This document shows, one piece after another, positions 43,745 to 56,278 of a DNA stretch of 64,000 nt. A program made the position numbers and the translations under genes. The DNA lies in contig CP136067.1 in NCBI GenBank assembly GCA_032622095.1, forward strand, positions 98,694,707-98,758,706, given 5' to 3'. Source of the DNA: Siphonodentalium dalli. Lineage: Eukaryota; Mollusca; Scaphopoda; Gadilida; Siphonodentaliidae. Positions within the stretch are counted from its first letter, which is position 1. Each line of letters opens with the position of its first letter. The notes under the pieces were generated by a model. The model saw only the letters and a list, made by a program, of their open reading frames with translations. It did no database searches and was not told the origin of the DNA.

Positions 43745-45600
43745 TTAATACACTTTTCTAAAAATAAATGATGATGGACAGAAATAGGCCACTTTTTTTT
43801 TTGAAAAATGCCCAATTATGATAAAGAGTACAAATCCTGGTTTCCTTTGATTGCTTCCTCCATCTGCCGTTTTCGATGGTACATGTAATCTATGGTTTGA
43901 TGTTCTTATATATACCATATATTCGGCTAGATGGAAAGGAATTTCAATAAGGCAATGGCTGAATTCGAAAAACGGTTTAATTGATGCGTAAAAGGAGCCC
44001 CTGGTTGATGCCAATCTTAGAAAAAAATGATCTATTAGCGTCTGCTTCATTGATGTGATATCATATTATGACAATGGTTGCTGGTATAACCACCTAAAAT
44101 TAAATCAAACTTCTTCCAGTGCGGCTCGAATGAATCTCAACCATCGCGTTTCATCCGAATACGATCCATCATCTGATACCAAACGTGACCAATATGACAT
44201 GGCTCTACATTTGATTTTAATGTCGATTGGGTGTCTCCCTGACGTGCGATACACCATATAATTTGGTGTGTTAGAATTCTTATTGAGGTTTATTTTACAA
44301 AAATTCAGATGTATAGTTTCACTGTGTTTACACTTTTCAATGCACACCATACTTCACTCCCATATAAAAGAACTGGTAATACAAGTGAGTCATAAACATA
44401 GCTTTCATACAAATCCGACTGTTTTGCTTCAGTGTTTTACAAAATCGGCCTTTTATAGAAATATTATACGCCAAAATAGATAAAGTCTTTCACAATTTCC
44501 AACTGAGTTTTGTCATAAATGAATACAGGGGGTCTCTTATTCTGTCTTTGGCAAAATATCAGCACGTGTTTGATGTATTTGCTGTCATATTCAATGCTGC
44601 AGTATACTCACGAAAAGCCTGAAGTGCACGATGCATGTGCCCCTCGGTTTCTAAAATGGTCGCATAATTCTTTGTATTTGGTTTTGAGGAAATATGGTCT
44701 ACCTATAAGGCATCACTTGTCAAAGAATTCAATTCACCTCAATTATTTGGTCGTACTGGAGAGATAATTTCTTAATTTCGAAATATTCAGGGTCCTATGT
44801 TCCTTTAATTTGCAATCTATGGTATATCTATATTCACGTCCTGCCTCTTTAATATACTGTTTATTGTCGACATTCTTATTGCGAGAGAACTGTTGTTTAG
44901 CTCTATTTGAAGTATCGCGTTTCATGTTACAATCTTTATCGAACTATTGTTTTATTATTATCCATTTTAATTTTGTCGTTCGCGCCATGAGATGTGCCAA
45001 ACGTATTATTATCTGCCGTAATAAACATGGATACTATAAGCTTAAATACTTGTTCAACATCATTGCGTGAAATAGTTGGATAATTTGTTTTAAGAATTCA
45101 AGAGTTGTGATTTCTCGCACATCATCTGCGTTAATGATGTTACTGAATTTTGAGGCCATCTCGTGTACCCATTTGTTTGGCCTTTCTTGATAAATAATGT
45201 TTCGGTTCAAGTTTACTCTAGTTATTTCGGTCCCGTGTATATCTAAATGGATTTCGATATGTAAAGGCTGGTGAACGTCTGATAGTATCAGAGAAAAATC
45301 ATCTACTCTGAAATTCAACATATTGCCGAGAAGTCGTTTACAACATATCACGTAATCTACAAAACTACAACAACGTCATGGTACTCTTCCCACACCCTTG
45401 TCTTCTCCGTAACGGCCATTAATTATATACAAGCCGTTACGCTGACAAAGATATAATAATTTCGTACCATAACTTTACATTGTTCCTGTGACACATTTTA
45501 GCGAAATCAGAATCAGTGAGGTCATCGTAGTCGCAAATAAATTCGTCAAGAGGCTCTAAATGAGATATAGACAGCATATGGGTGATTCTACGGTAACTGA
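43745..45600 (-). pseudogene. Internally deleted CR1/L2-like LINE (EN and RT parts)
   Basis: On the minus strand, from 45600 down, the order is: end of an APE-type endonuclease (RNGLYIINGRYGEDKGVG, FVDYVICCKRLLGNM, then DDFSLILSDVHQPL with the SDVH motif), a stretch of decayed thumb/RT sequence (YTAALNMTANTSNTC resembling 'W.L.vN..KT'), then HLNFCKINLNKNSNTPNYMV, YRTSGRHPIDIKIK and MSYWSRL, and finally RTSNHRLHVPS. The C-terminal blocks are those of CR1/L2-like ORF2. The distance between SDVH and the C-terminal blocks is too short for a whole reverse transcriptase and no YxDD box is visible, so most of RT is deleted. Many frame changes; not functional. Confidence 0.75.
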
Positions 45601-45773
45601 GCAATTGGAGTATCCCGGTACATCATAAATTCAAACTTCGTTCTGTGGTGTATGATATGGCACATTATGTGTAGTTAGTCAGAAATATTCGAGAAATGTG
45701 GTTGGTAAAAATTATTTGCTGATTATGTTCTCATTTTGTTTGTTTTAGACCGTTTAGTTAGTGTAAACCAGAA

Positions 45774-46678
45774 ACGTCATTACACTAACGCACTTTATCG
45801 TCATTTCAAGCAGGCACCACATGTATAGTTATACGAAGATATGGCCATTTATTATGGTTATTCGCGTTCCTTGGCAACTTCGCAATTTTCGGAGTGCCGG
45901 GAGGTTCTAGTTCTGAAAATAAAAGTTTCATCTGAATTTTCGAGGCACAAACATGTGTATTTTTTCGCCCATTCTTCGAAACACTTCTTGAAAATTCTCG
46001 GACGTAACCACTTTCATGGGGAATACTTATTCATATTATATTAAACACCCAAGAAGAATAAATCGATGGAATGTGACATTCATTGTGTTATATATTTCGG
46101 ATAACTCAGCTGATAATCCTTAAAGGCACGCGAGGCCTTAGTTGTCGAAAATATTCATATTTGTTCCAATCACCGTAAACAGAAAAACATTAAAACGCAT
46201 ACAGTTTCGTTCACATATACCATGACCATCGCGTAAACAGCATGTTATCATAAAGACCTACTATGGATTTTACCTAAGCAAGAGTCTGATTGTGTTGCAG
46301 AAGACAGCACAATGCTACTGGCTAATCACACACAAATGACATAACGCTCTTTATTAGTTCCATATCAGGAATTCACCAGCAAAGAACGCTCTTTATGTTT
46401 ACCATCATAATATAAACAAACACCAGAAAAGTAACTTGTTATGCTTTTGTTTACATAACAATGGTCAAACATATGACAATAACATACTGTTTATGGGATA
46501 TTTCTTATTTGTATACGGACAAAGTCTGTCTACATTTTGATGTGCTTTCTGTTTGTGGCGGTTTTTGACGGGTGGAAATATATTCACAGCATACCCACCG
46601 ACAAGGCCAACCGTACCTTTAACGTTAGTGTAATGACGATTTTGTTAGTGTGATGACGCACCGTTAGTGTAATGACGT
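45774..46678. mobile_element. Possible MITE with ACGTCATTACACTAACG ends
   Basis: ACGTCATTACACTAACG at 45774-45790 is inverted at 46662-46678, and two more inverted copies lie at about 46622 and 46643. Outside the left end, GTTAGTGTAA forms a small hairpin with it. The interior shows no domain. Boundaries are inferred from the words alone. Confidence 0.45.
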
Positions 46679-47480
46679 TATATCCTCCTGTTGGACAGTA
46701 GATGGCTGATGAAATGACCATGCGACACCAGTGGTGCGTGTACATATTATACGCGATACCTATTATAACCATAGATATATGTTTTTGGGGTAAGTGTGGA
46801 CATTATGATGAACAGAGAGGTATATTGCTGTCAGATGTGTAACAAGCCCGTAGCTAATCCGACCCTTCTGTGATGGTTAGTGGTCGATATTGACCATCAA
46901 TAGAAGGCTTTGATTTGGATTATCCTGTAGCCAGCTTTTGTGGTGGGCGGTTACGAATCTGATGCCGAATGCGTGGTTGTGCATGTGTAAACAAACAAAC
47001 AAACAAACTGAGGCTGTTGTATTTAATGCGCAAATCAAAATGTAAGTTAGATTATAATACATTATTATGACAGCAAGATGTCACTCTTTCCGAGATATAT
47101 AACATCATGTATTGATTTGCAGGGTAAAATCGATTAAAACTTACGAAAACTCCCGACATTGGATCGGGGCGTAAAGTCTGTCGTTTCATACTCCTGGGTT
47201 ATCAGGAATAACTACATCCAGTTTGGGACACGAATATAAATACAGTTTCTCCGCGAATTCGAAGGACAAACACACTCAATAAGTAATATGGTCATCAGGG
47301 GGTTAAACTCGGAAGAAATCTCATTGCCTGGTGTACAGAGTTTCTCGGTTGGCTGATCTGAATATGCGCCGATACATTGACTTCAGAATGAATGAGCTTG
47401 CGCTGGCGTACTGAGTGTCGTGGGGTGATGCGTTCTCCGAAAGAATCGGTGGCTTGCATGATGTCAGTTCACGTTCCATA
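46679..47480. other. No supported feature
   Basis: AT-rich, an (AAAC)n-like run near 46990, otherwise nothing. Confidence 0.35.
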
Positions 47481-47489
47481 CTAGTCGGA

Positions 47490-48430
47490 TTCCTTATGTC
47501 GAAAACAATGGTCGCGCGTTTTCGGAATGTTAAAAGCGATATGAGAACAGTTTCTATACCACCAGTGTGTCTGTTTTCTGAATCTACCTGTTTCCAGCTT
47601 GATATTTTAGTGGAAACAGGTTTGTGTGAGGCTTTTGTTTGTGTACCCCTCTATTTTTTCCCCGTCCACCTGGTAATACAAACATGCTATTACTCACAGC
47701 AAGTTCGGTAAGTGGTTTTCTTTGTTCTTGGAAATCGAAAAACATGGGGACAACTTGCCACAAATTACTTAATTACATATCTTAATGTGGAATTTTATCA
47801 AAAATCATCAGACGAATTGCATTTATGACTGCATTTTCAATTTTCTTTCCCAAATATTAAGGTATTGTATGTTCTTAAAATAAGCTATATCACATATAGA
47901 TGAACATGAACAATCTACAAGGATATCTTGATCATATTCCACAAACAAAACTTCTATACATCGATTTTGGTAAAGATATCGCAGAAAAGCTAACCCTCGA
48001 TGATTTCACAAGTCAGATTCCTTTGGTCGAAAACAACGGTCGCGCCATTTCGGATTGCCTAAGACGACATGCCAACGGTTTTTTATCAACATCGTGTCTA
48101 CTTTCAGAGTTTACAGGTGTCCAGTTGAAAGTTTATTGAAAAAAAGAAGAGTTTTTGGACTGTTTTAAGAATTTAAAGAGCGTTTGCTTATTGTACAAAT
48201 ATTAATCCTCATACCTAACCTTCTGGTGGACTGTGCGAGTTGAAATTAACAAACGTATCGCATATGGTGGTCTAATTTCAGAGTCTACTTGTTTCCAGTC
48301 TGATATTTTAGTGAAAACAAATTGTTTGGACGGTTTTAAAATTTTAAAGAGCGTTTACTGATTATACAAATATTAACTAACACGATTAGCCTTTTATGAA
48401 TTGTGCAAGTTGAAATTGTGCTCATATGTC
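47490..48430 (+). repeat. Diverged direct repeats, three copies
   Basis: 'CTTATGTCGAAAACAATGGTC', followed 70 bp later by 'GAATCTACCTGTTTCCAG', returns at about 48015 ('GGTCGAAAACAACGGTCGCG' ... 'GAGTTTACAGGTGTCCAG') and in part at 48281 ('GAGTCTACTTGTTTCCAG'). A following block, 'TTTAAAGAGCGTTT.CT.ATT', occurs at about 48172 and 48342. The frames 47415-47711 and 47900-48139 lie in this repeat and are not supported as genes. Confidence 0.5.
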
Positions 48431-48913
48431 AAGTATGACTCTGAAATGTATTTTTGAGAATGGTGTCAGATAAGTCTCCGCTGGTACAGTACTACAGATG
48501 CGAACAAAACTAACGTTTGACCCTATAAAGAGTTTGACAATTTACTCAAATGTTCACTTGGTGGAACTTAATGGCTATCATATATGCATGGCTATTACAT
48601 GTAATCTATCGTAACTACATGTGATTTTACAAAATTAACATGCAATATAGTCAAGCCACCAGATACAGTAGTTGATAAAAGTGTGGTTCACACCAATCAT
48701 ATACATCACAATCACGTGCTTCAGTGATAATGTCCACTATTATACACATGCAATCAAGACTAATGTTTCAGGATGTCGTTGTAAAATTGATTGATGGTGT
48801 TTTTTCATCAATTGACAAAATTAATGTTTATTGCCAGGACGAATTACCGCATAATACGGAGTTGTGTGCTAACAAATATGGGAGTCATATTTATGTAAGT
48901 GTCAGTCAAAACT
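48431..48913. other. No supported feature
   Basis: The frame 48724-48918 has no recognisable domain. Confidence 0.35.
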
Positions 48914-49995
48914 TTTAGGACATGGGAATATTTTTTTTATTTCGTGACCACGAAATAACTAATTCGTGACCACGAAACAACTAATTGTGATGTACGATCG
49001 TCAGTCCCATTGTTGTAATGGAAGCGAATAGAGATGATCTGGTTGTAATTGTCCACCATCTTGGCATGAGCCACGGCGATTTGAGATAAAGAGTGTTTTA
49101 GGGTGGCCCGTAAAACAAATTAAGTAATAACCCCTTTCACCAACCTGATCCAAAGTTGCCGCCGTCCTGGGGTGGGTTACATAGGCACCCACGACATTCA
49201 GTATATCTTGTGGCCACGCTACAGCACCAATTATACCACATCAAATAAGGGGTCGGGATATTGTATAGGTGTCAGATTTGAACCCATCTGGGGTGGCCAT
49301 TTAGGATCGGGGATGATAAAAGCGGGTGAACATTTAGTTTATCTCAGGGGTCACCCTACAACACACTGTATTCGACCTAAAATGGGGGGTGTGTGCATGG
49401 TACCATGTATGGTCCCCTTTGATCAGTTATCATTTTCGCTCGAGTGGGCTGAAGGTGTGAAAATTTAGCTTGCTTTGTGAGCCACGGCACCCTTTATTTG
49501 ATCTATATCGGTCAAGTGACCGAGAAATAATGTGTACACCATTTGACCCCTTCTGGGTGGCGACCTTATTGGATCGGGGATGGTTGAAAGGGGTGAATAT
49601 TTATAAGCTTGTATTGGGCCCACTCTACAAAACCCCTTATTCGACTTAAATCGGCCAATATGCCGAGAAAAATGGCATTCCCATTCGATCCCTTGGCCTT
49701 GTGGTAAAAACTAATGAATATTCAGTTTGTCGTGGAGCCACCTGACCCGTGTTTCCCCTTCTTTCTGGACTAGTTTATATAGGACGCCCAAATACCCATA
49801 GAGCTCGGGCCCCACACCATAAGGGGTTTATAGTAGCTTCTCTGCGATCGTACACATTGTTTCTAAAACAGCATCAAGTTAGTGTAACCATACCATAAAG
49901 GTATCTGGATATATGCAAAGGACAATCAGTTATTTCGTGGCCACGAATTAGTATTTCGTGGTCACGAAATACAAAACAAATGCTCATGTCCTAAA
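48914..49995. mobile_element. 1.1-kb TIR element with tandem palindromic ends
   Basis: Inverted repeats of about 65 bp: TTTAGGACATG(G/A)G at 48914 and its inverse ending at 49995. Each arm contains the 16-bp palindrome TTTCGTG(A/G)(C/T)CACGAAA twice, separated by TA.CTAA. The interior has no transposase but carries two diverged ~100-bp units near 49285-49385 and 49545-49655 ('GGATCGGGGATG', 'GGGTGAA.ATTTA', 'CACTCTACAA', 'TATTCGAC'). No clear target duplication at the ends. Confidence 0.8.
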
Positions 49996-51590
49996 CCAGC
50001 CACCGTAACTTATAGATCATTCTGTGTTAGTATTATATTTGGAGAAAGCCGACCAGCATCAATGTAACAACTACAACAACTCATCTATGCCAATGATATG
50101 TTTAGCCATATAGATGTGGATAGGGCGGTATTGTTTAAAAATGTTAAATAATGTTATCATGTCCATGAGCATTGCTAAATATTGCTGGGCTTATATAGAT
50201 GGTTGTTCTATAATTCCTGGTCGGGTTTATTTAAATTGGGAGTTTAAATTATGTTTATCTGATGATAAAGAAAACACTTTCTCCGTCCACTCGATACCTC
50301 CCCCGGGATACATTTTCACATACTAAATTAATATCTTAGTCAACACAACAAATCTCTCCCTCAAATACTTTGCCACAAGAATAACAATAAATTGTCAGCA
50401 TAAATAGGCAAAATTAGATAGTGTCTATAGTCAGATGGTATTGGTTATGTTCAAATTGTGACACAGATATGAAACTGTACATATTTGTGCCCCATGGGCC
50501 ATTGATCGAGAAACTTAGTCTAGGAAATTACCAGGAATTCACTTGAAATTGCAATTATAGCTTATAGGGTCGTAATTCGACGTTTGCGTTTCCGATACAG
50601 TTAATACCCAAATGTGAAATTTGAGATGTATACCTGGTCGTGGAAGTGAACCAGGTGTCTTATTTAAGGTTAGCAACGGTTGTTAATCAAATACCACAAT
50701 TGTGTACTAATCATTCATTGGTATTGCCTTAATTTAGTCAGTGTCTAATCACATGGTGCTAGTTTTGTTCAAAGTTGGGCACATGCATGTCTAAAACTAT
50801 ATATGCAGCCATGTTCTGCATATAGGCCACTGATCATTATAAGATCGGGAGACTTTGCTACCGGTCCCGATAGTAACGATTACTTATAAGCACCTACTCG
50901 GAATGCAGGAACATGCAACTATGGAAGATAACTATTTTACTCATTAAGCTCTACTTTAGTGGAAATTCGAATTTATTTGATTTTCACAGCTATGCACGAA
51001 TCGTCGAGATTAGCTGTGGTCAGAATATTGATGTTGAATGTTAAAAAAAATCGATCCGGAGGAGTCCTGGGGTCCATATGGGTGTACCTAGCTGCCCGAC
51101 TACAAAGCCTATACCGCTATCGTAAAGATCTCAGCTGCACCGAAATGTCCGTTTTTCAGTAGCACAAATCCTGCAAAAACACAGATTCTCTCAGTGCATG
51201 TGAGTTAATGACAACGAACAACTACCATCTATACCTGTGTATTTGCGACACTACATCCCGTTATGATCAACGATGTGGTTTTAAAACTGTCTAGTCAGTA
51301 GACAACAAGACAGACAAGACAGTATCAAATAAAACAATGAAATAATATGTAATCACATCGTGAACAGTCTTGTTTTGAATATTTTCATTTTATTCAACAG
51401 GCTGCAAATTATCGAAACTACGAAACCATTCGACACTTACTTTTGCCAATTACTGTATCTTGAGGCATAACTATATCATATATTGCAACTAATCAAATCA
51501 CGGATAGTTTCAGTGGGTCAAACACGAATGTTAAACTTCATATATAGTTGCGCACGATTGCCAATAAGTGGTTATTACAATCAACGTTTG
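49996..51590. other. No supported feature
   Basis: Reading frames at 50114-50326 and 50959-51162 show no domain. Confidence 0.35.
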
Positions 51591-51594
51591 AGCA

Positions 51595-51900
51595 TAACAC
51601 GAAATTCTCCATTGGGTTAAGTGTTAAATTTTGATCGCAAATGTAGCCACCAAGAATCATCTGATCACATCCATTCTTTTTTAAACTACGTCTGTGTTTC
51701 ATACTTAGTGCTTTTCATGAATAGCAGTACGCGTATAGCATCATACGCAAAATGGCGCCATTTATCCAAAGTACTAGAATCTCCATAGGCCTCAGTGTTA
51801 AATTTTTATCACAACTGTAGCCAACAAGAATGAACCGATCACATCAAATTTTTAAAAAATACATGTAATTGTCATATCTAGTAGATTGGAGAAGTTTATA
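51595..51900 (+). repeat. Tandem duplication, ~190-bp units
   Basis: 'AGTGTTAAATTTT.ATC.CAA' with 'TGTAGCCA.CAAGAAT' and 'CTGATCACATC' occurs at about 51620 and again at 51791. Confidence 0.55.
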
Positions 51901-52189
51901 ATCGCACGGATCACCATAGGCCAGATGGCACCATCTATCGTTTTCTGTAAATACGAAACGCTCTCTAAATGATGTTGACCCCGATTTAGGCCGACCCGCC
52001 AAAATTCAAGAATGGAAAATCCTGAAAACACACCTAATAGGCATACATAATCCGTTTTCAGATTGCTTTTAACAAACCAAAAATGCTAAATGACATAAGG
52101 AATCCGACTATACCCTCCATAAACAACCTGGACTCAACCCAACTTTCGGCTTCATATTCTGCGCCATTGTACCAGCTCTGTTGTCAAAA

Positions 52190-52350
52190 TTTGTGCAGGA
52201 CTATATTACATGTTTTAAGGAACTTTCTTTGTTTTATGTTGATATGTATATTCTTTTTTACATGTATTACCCCATATATGGGGGTGCGCCGTAAAATCAT
52301 CGGCGTAATCTCAATAAACCATACCATACCAATGGCGGTGTTGGTTGGTG
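52190..52350 (+). mobile_element. LINE-like 3' UTR with (ATACC)n tail
   Basis: T-rich tail, then 'GCGCCGTAAAATCATCGGCG' (a small hairpin), 'ATCTCAATAAACC' and ATACCATACC at 52319-52330. This is the form of CR1/L2-like 3' ends. The open frame before it (52083-) has no recognised domain. A second pyrimidine-rich stretch, 52870-53205, may be another non-LTR 3' UTR. Confidence 0.45.
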
Positions 52351-53205
52351 CAAACCGGCCATAACTGAGATAGCTATCGCTGTCATTTTTTCTTCCTGGT
52401 CAGGGATAAAGTATAGTTTAAAAAGTTGACAGTTATAAGTGTTATCATTACTGCTTATATTTGAAGTTTTAATGGGAACGGAAAGTCAACAGATCAGTTC
52501 GCTACCCCCTGGCTATGCTAAGTAAAGGTTTTCACCCACACAGAGCCAGCCCTATCATAATGAGGTCGAGGGCAAAATATTTAAGTGAAGCGCCTTCTCA
52601 CAGAGCGAAGACATAAATTATTTGGTGATTGGATTTGGGTGTGAAATAAAATTCTAGCAATTCTAGGTACATAAATTGAATGGACACATAAGAAAAACAA
52701 ACATTTCAACCTCTCAAATGTATTAAACTCCATTGTCTTGGTCTTCTCTTGATAAGTGTTCAGATCAAGTAGCATAGTTGTCCGATGTCAATCATTCTAT
52801 TATTTTGAAACACAAATTGATAGAGATATAGATATGTCTGAGATGGCTTGTAAACACACAGCAGTGCTAACTCGCTCTTTGTCTCCCTCTTTCTTTCTTT
52901 TCTGCCTCAACTGATTCTTAATAATTATACTCTTCTTAATGTTTTGTTTTCTTGTCCCTTTCATTTCCCCTCAACCTGTGCTCTTTAACTCGGCCCCTTG
53001 CCATACGCTCCTTCTACATACTATTCTGCATGTTTTTCTTCTATGTGGAGATAACTTTAGATAAGCGGGGACACGCTTGTTGTTAGATCCTCTTCACCCT
53101 CTTTGATATATTCTAAACTGTCATATAAATCATAATGCTCAATGTTTTGTTTCATGTATATATGTATTAACTGAGGGTAGAAATAAATATTGTTTAAACC
53201 AAGTG

Positions 53206-54072
53206 TTCAGATGCATACAATGAACATGATGAATTGTGAAATTCAAGATTTTTCGCCGGTATATCCACATAATTTCTTTGTTGACAGTTTCTTGCAACGT
53301 TTGCTTGAATTCATGCAAAATCGCGTCTGGTTCTTATATATCAATGGTATGATTTGACACAAAACTAGTCAAACTTTCCCGGTGTAACTTCAGCTAACTT
53401 GCAGCTTACCAGGCAAAAGAAAATATAAAAATAGTTGTAATCACCAACAAAGCCACAAAGCACCCATTAGCTCTCGGTTGAAACGAGAACAATCAATAAT
53501 TGTTGAGTGTTCGTGTTCGTTCTTGTTCACAAACGATCTTTCGAATTTTTACTAGCCGGCCAAAAATTCAAAACGTTTTAAAACTTTCCCTTTTAATTAT
53601 ATGACAATCAGAACGTCAATATAATGGGCTCACTGCCACGACACTAGTTCTGTCTCGTATAGAACGCATATAGAGCATTGGTTTGTTTTGTCGAATTGGA
53701 CAGGGTATATTTAAAGAGGTCCTAATAAGCAGTGATAATTCCCAAAAAGGAAGAGTTAGCACGTTTCGAATTGTAAAAAGTTCAATGATTGTATCTGATT
53801 AAGAGCGATTACGATTTCGTGTCACACCATGATAAGATAATAAATAGTGTTCTCAACTAATGGTTGACGTTTCGTGGATTTTCGCATGCCTTGCTGTGAC
53901 TTACATGTACAACAATTTATGACGGTGGTTGTATTTTTGCCTTCTGCCTTCTGAGCTGAAATAACCTTAGGAATGTTTGACTTCGTTGGTCTTAAATCAT
54001 ATCGTGATTCTTTAACTATTCAAGAAATGCAATAGCATCCTAACGGCGTCATGTGACATGGACCTGTTGTCT
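53206..54072. other. No supported feature
   Basis: AT-rich sequence downstream of the second lectin gene; could include its 3' UTR. Confidence 0.35.
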
Positions 54073-54326
54073 TTAGTAAACAATGTATGAACATATGTGA
54101 CGTTCCTTTTCCACTGTTGTACATTGCCAATCCCCGAGTTTGAAGTCCGTGCCCACCCGAAGAAAGAACACAGCACAGTCGTCCACAGCTCTGTTGCCTT
54201 TGGGCTGATCGGCGTGCCAAACAAGACCAGTAGGCACAGAGCCGTCAACATTTTTCCAGACGCCCTCTACCTCAGCATCTGTCAATCCAACCCAATAGCG
54301 ACCCGGAATGGCATAGCTCAGCACAC
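54073..54326 (-). CDS. C-type-lectin gene 2, last exon (second half of CTLD)
   Basis: On the minus strand, after TCATCCATTTTAG, the phase-1 exon reads GVLSYAIPGRYWVGLTDAEV, EGVWKNVDGSVPTGLVWHAD, QPKGNRAVDDCAVFFLRVGT, DFKLGDWQCTTVEKERHICS, YIVY and stops at 54075-54073. It has the C-type lectin landmarks WVGL, W...DGS, W...QP, DDC, WQC and HIC. The calcium/sugar tripeptide is QPK rather than QPD/EPN, and the WND position reads LGDWQC, so classical sugar binding is doubtful. Alternative frames over the same bases are shadows. Confidence 0.82.
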
Positions 54327-54863
54327 CTAAAATGGATGACATGGCAATTTGTTCGTACTTTAAACAAGATCTGAAATATATATTGTATATTATATATATA
54401 TACTCATTTGACTATAATGTTGCTGCCAATATTCCAAAACTGTCCTATCGGCGGGGATAATCGAACCATTGTTTCATTCATAGTCATTGGCCTAGTTAAA
54501 AGACACCACCATCATGTAGTCACTATCGTTCCATAGGAGTTTAACTTGCCAATTCTTTAATTTGTTTGCACTCCGACCCATGTTGCAGCCTCAAAACACT
54601 TCATATCTTATTGAGAACTGCTATGTACAGTTTGCATTAGTGTTCAACGCTGTCTCAAATATTATACATGTATTATCTAGTCATCACATGCAATCTAATC
54701 TAATATAATTATTTTACAATTAGCATACATACAAACTACCGAAGACAAGTACGTGATTCGCACATACCGTCGAGACAATCCATTAACATATAGTTAAACG
54801 TTCACGTACATGTATGTTCCAAAAGTATTCAATCGATAGGATTCAAATCGAAAACTACAACAT

Positions 54864-55113
54864 GTTATGTCATAAATATAAATAAAAACAGTCCTGCATG
54901 TTGACGGAAGTAAAATGCGGTTCATGGTTTCACGCGCAAACATTGGTCACGTGGTGTCATGTAAATTTGTCATGGCAGTCAGACACACGATCTTTATTGG
55001 CACCATAGCCAGGAAAATTCTAACAAGTGTAACGCCCTTATTGCCTAGGCACACGAACTGTCATGTAGTCCTCATGGAAGTACTGGACGCATTTACTGAC
55101 TTAATATGTTGGT
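54864..55113 (+). repeat. Direct duplication, unit 1
   Basis: Matches 55447-55744 through 'TATGTCATAAATATAAATAA', 'CGGTTCATGGTTTCACGCGC', 'CATTGGTCACGTGGTG', 'CAGTCAGACACACGATCT' and 'TTAATATGTTGG'. Unit 2 carries about 50 extra bases near 55628-55680. Confidence 0.85.
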
Positions 55114-55446
55114 ATAATAAGTTATATATGCCCAAGTCACAAGTATAGATCCCAAGTCAACCAGTTGTCAACATTATGTAATATACGACACAAAACCCCT
55201 GCCAACTGTGACTATATAGATGGCCTAAATGAAGATATATTCGCCGTTTGTATTGTATATATCAGCTAGTTGTTTGTATTGTTTTGCTTGGAACTGTACT
55301 CTTGATTGGCGTCATAGTATTTATTGCGCATGTACTGGCGGATGTTTACATTGTGTGTTTATATTATTTGTTATGGTTGGGTGATTGGTCTCTTGTCTGG
55401 AGCATTTTCCATTAGATCGATGTGGTTCAGATAAAAAACAACGACA

Positions 55447-55744
55447 TATTATGTCATAAATATAAATAAAACAGTCCGGCATGTTAACGGAAGTAAATTG
55501 CGGTTCATGGTTTCACGCGCAAACATTGGTCACGTGGTGCCAGGCAAATTTTTCATGGCAGTCAGACACACGATCTATATTGGCACCACAGCCAGGACAA
55601 TTCTAACAATTATAACGCCATTATTGATCTATATCGAGCACATTTAAAACAAATTATATTATTTCAATAAGATTTTGCCCAGGAACGTGAACTGCCATGT
55701 AGTCCCCTTGAAAGTACTGAACGCATTTTACTTAATATGTTGGT
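55447..55744 (+). repeat. Direct duplication, unit 2
   Basis: See 54864-55113. MITE copy 3 begins 31 bp after this unit ends. Confidence 0.85.
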
Positions 55745-55774
55745 CGCAGAATGCGAGACAAATCAGAATAACTA

Positions 55775-56150
55775 TTAGAGACATATTATGTACTTGTTCG
55801 GGTGCGTGAAACTGATAAGTTAGTATTCAGGCGCTATGACAACTGGAGGAATGTAACATTATACTAACATCGTCGAAAATTTGAAGCAAATCGACGGTGC
55901 CATTCCATAGAAAACATAGTCAGAACTACGCTCAATTGTAAATATTTACTACTCGATTCGGGACGCATCTATCGGCAACGAACTAACGAAAAAGATTTCG
56001 CCAACGAGAGTCACTGCATTTAATTCATATACAAGAATGGCGATGTGTTGTCAATTTGAATAAACTATTTGTAAAACTTACTATACATTGAACAAGATAA
56101 TTCTCCATTTATATTTGATCACCATACCAGAGTGTTTCACGTCACTTTAA
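55775..56150 (+). mobile_element. TTAA-flanked MITE family, copy 3
   Basis: Left boundary degenerate (TTAG), right end GTTTCACGTCACTTTAA. Same internal blocks as 820-1189. It lies in the intron of lectin gene 2. Confidence 0.75.
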
Positions 56151-56278
56151 GTTAAAATATTGGCCTCGAACCGCACTGTTTCGTTATCTGGGCGGCTGGA
56201 GGTAATGAGTTCCTTCAGTTTTGTGGAGAATTAAATTATTTTTCTTTCTTCTAACTACTACAAAATATATTAATGTAC

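Larger units (their letters stand above)
54327..56278 (-). other. Intron of C-type-lectin gene 2
   Basis: GT at 56278-56277 and AG at 54328-54327. The intron contains the tandem duplication 54864-55744 and MITE copy 3. Confidence 0.7.

Noticed and set aside
54012-54330. Other frames overlapping the lectin exon
   Set aside because: Alternative frames of the CTLD exon; the GVLSYAIPGRYWVGL frame carries all family landmarks.
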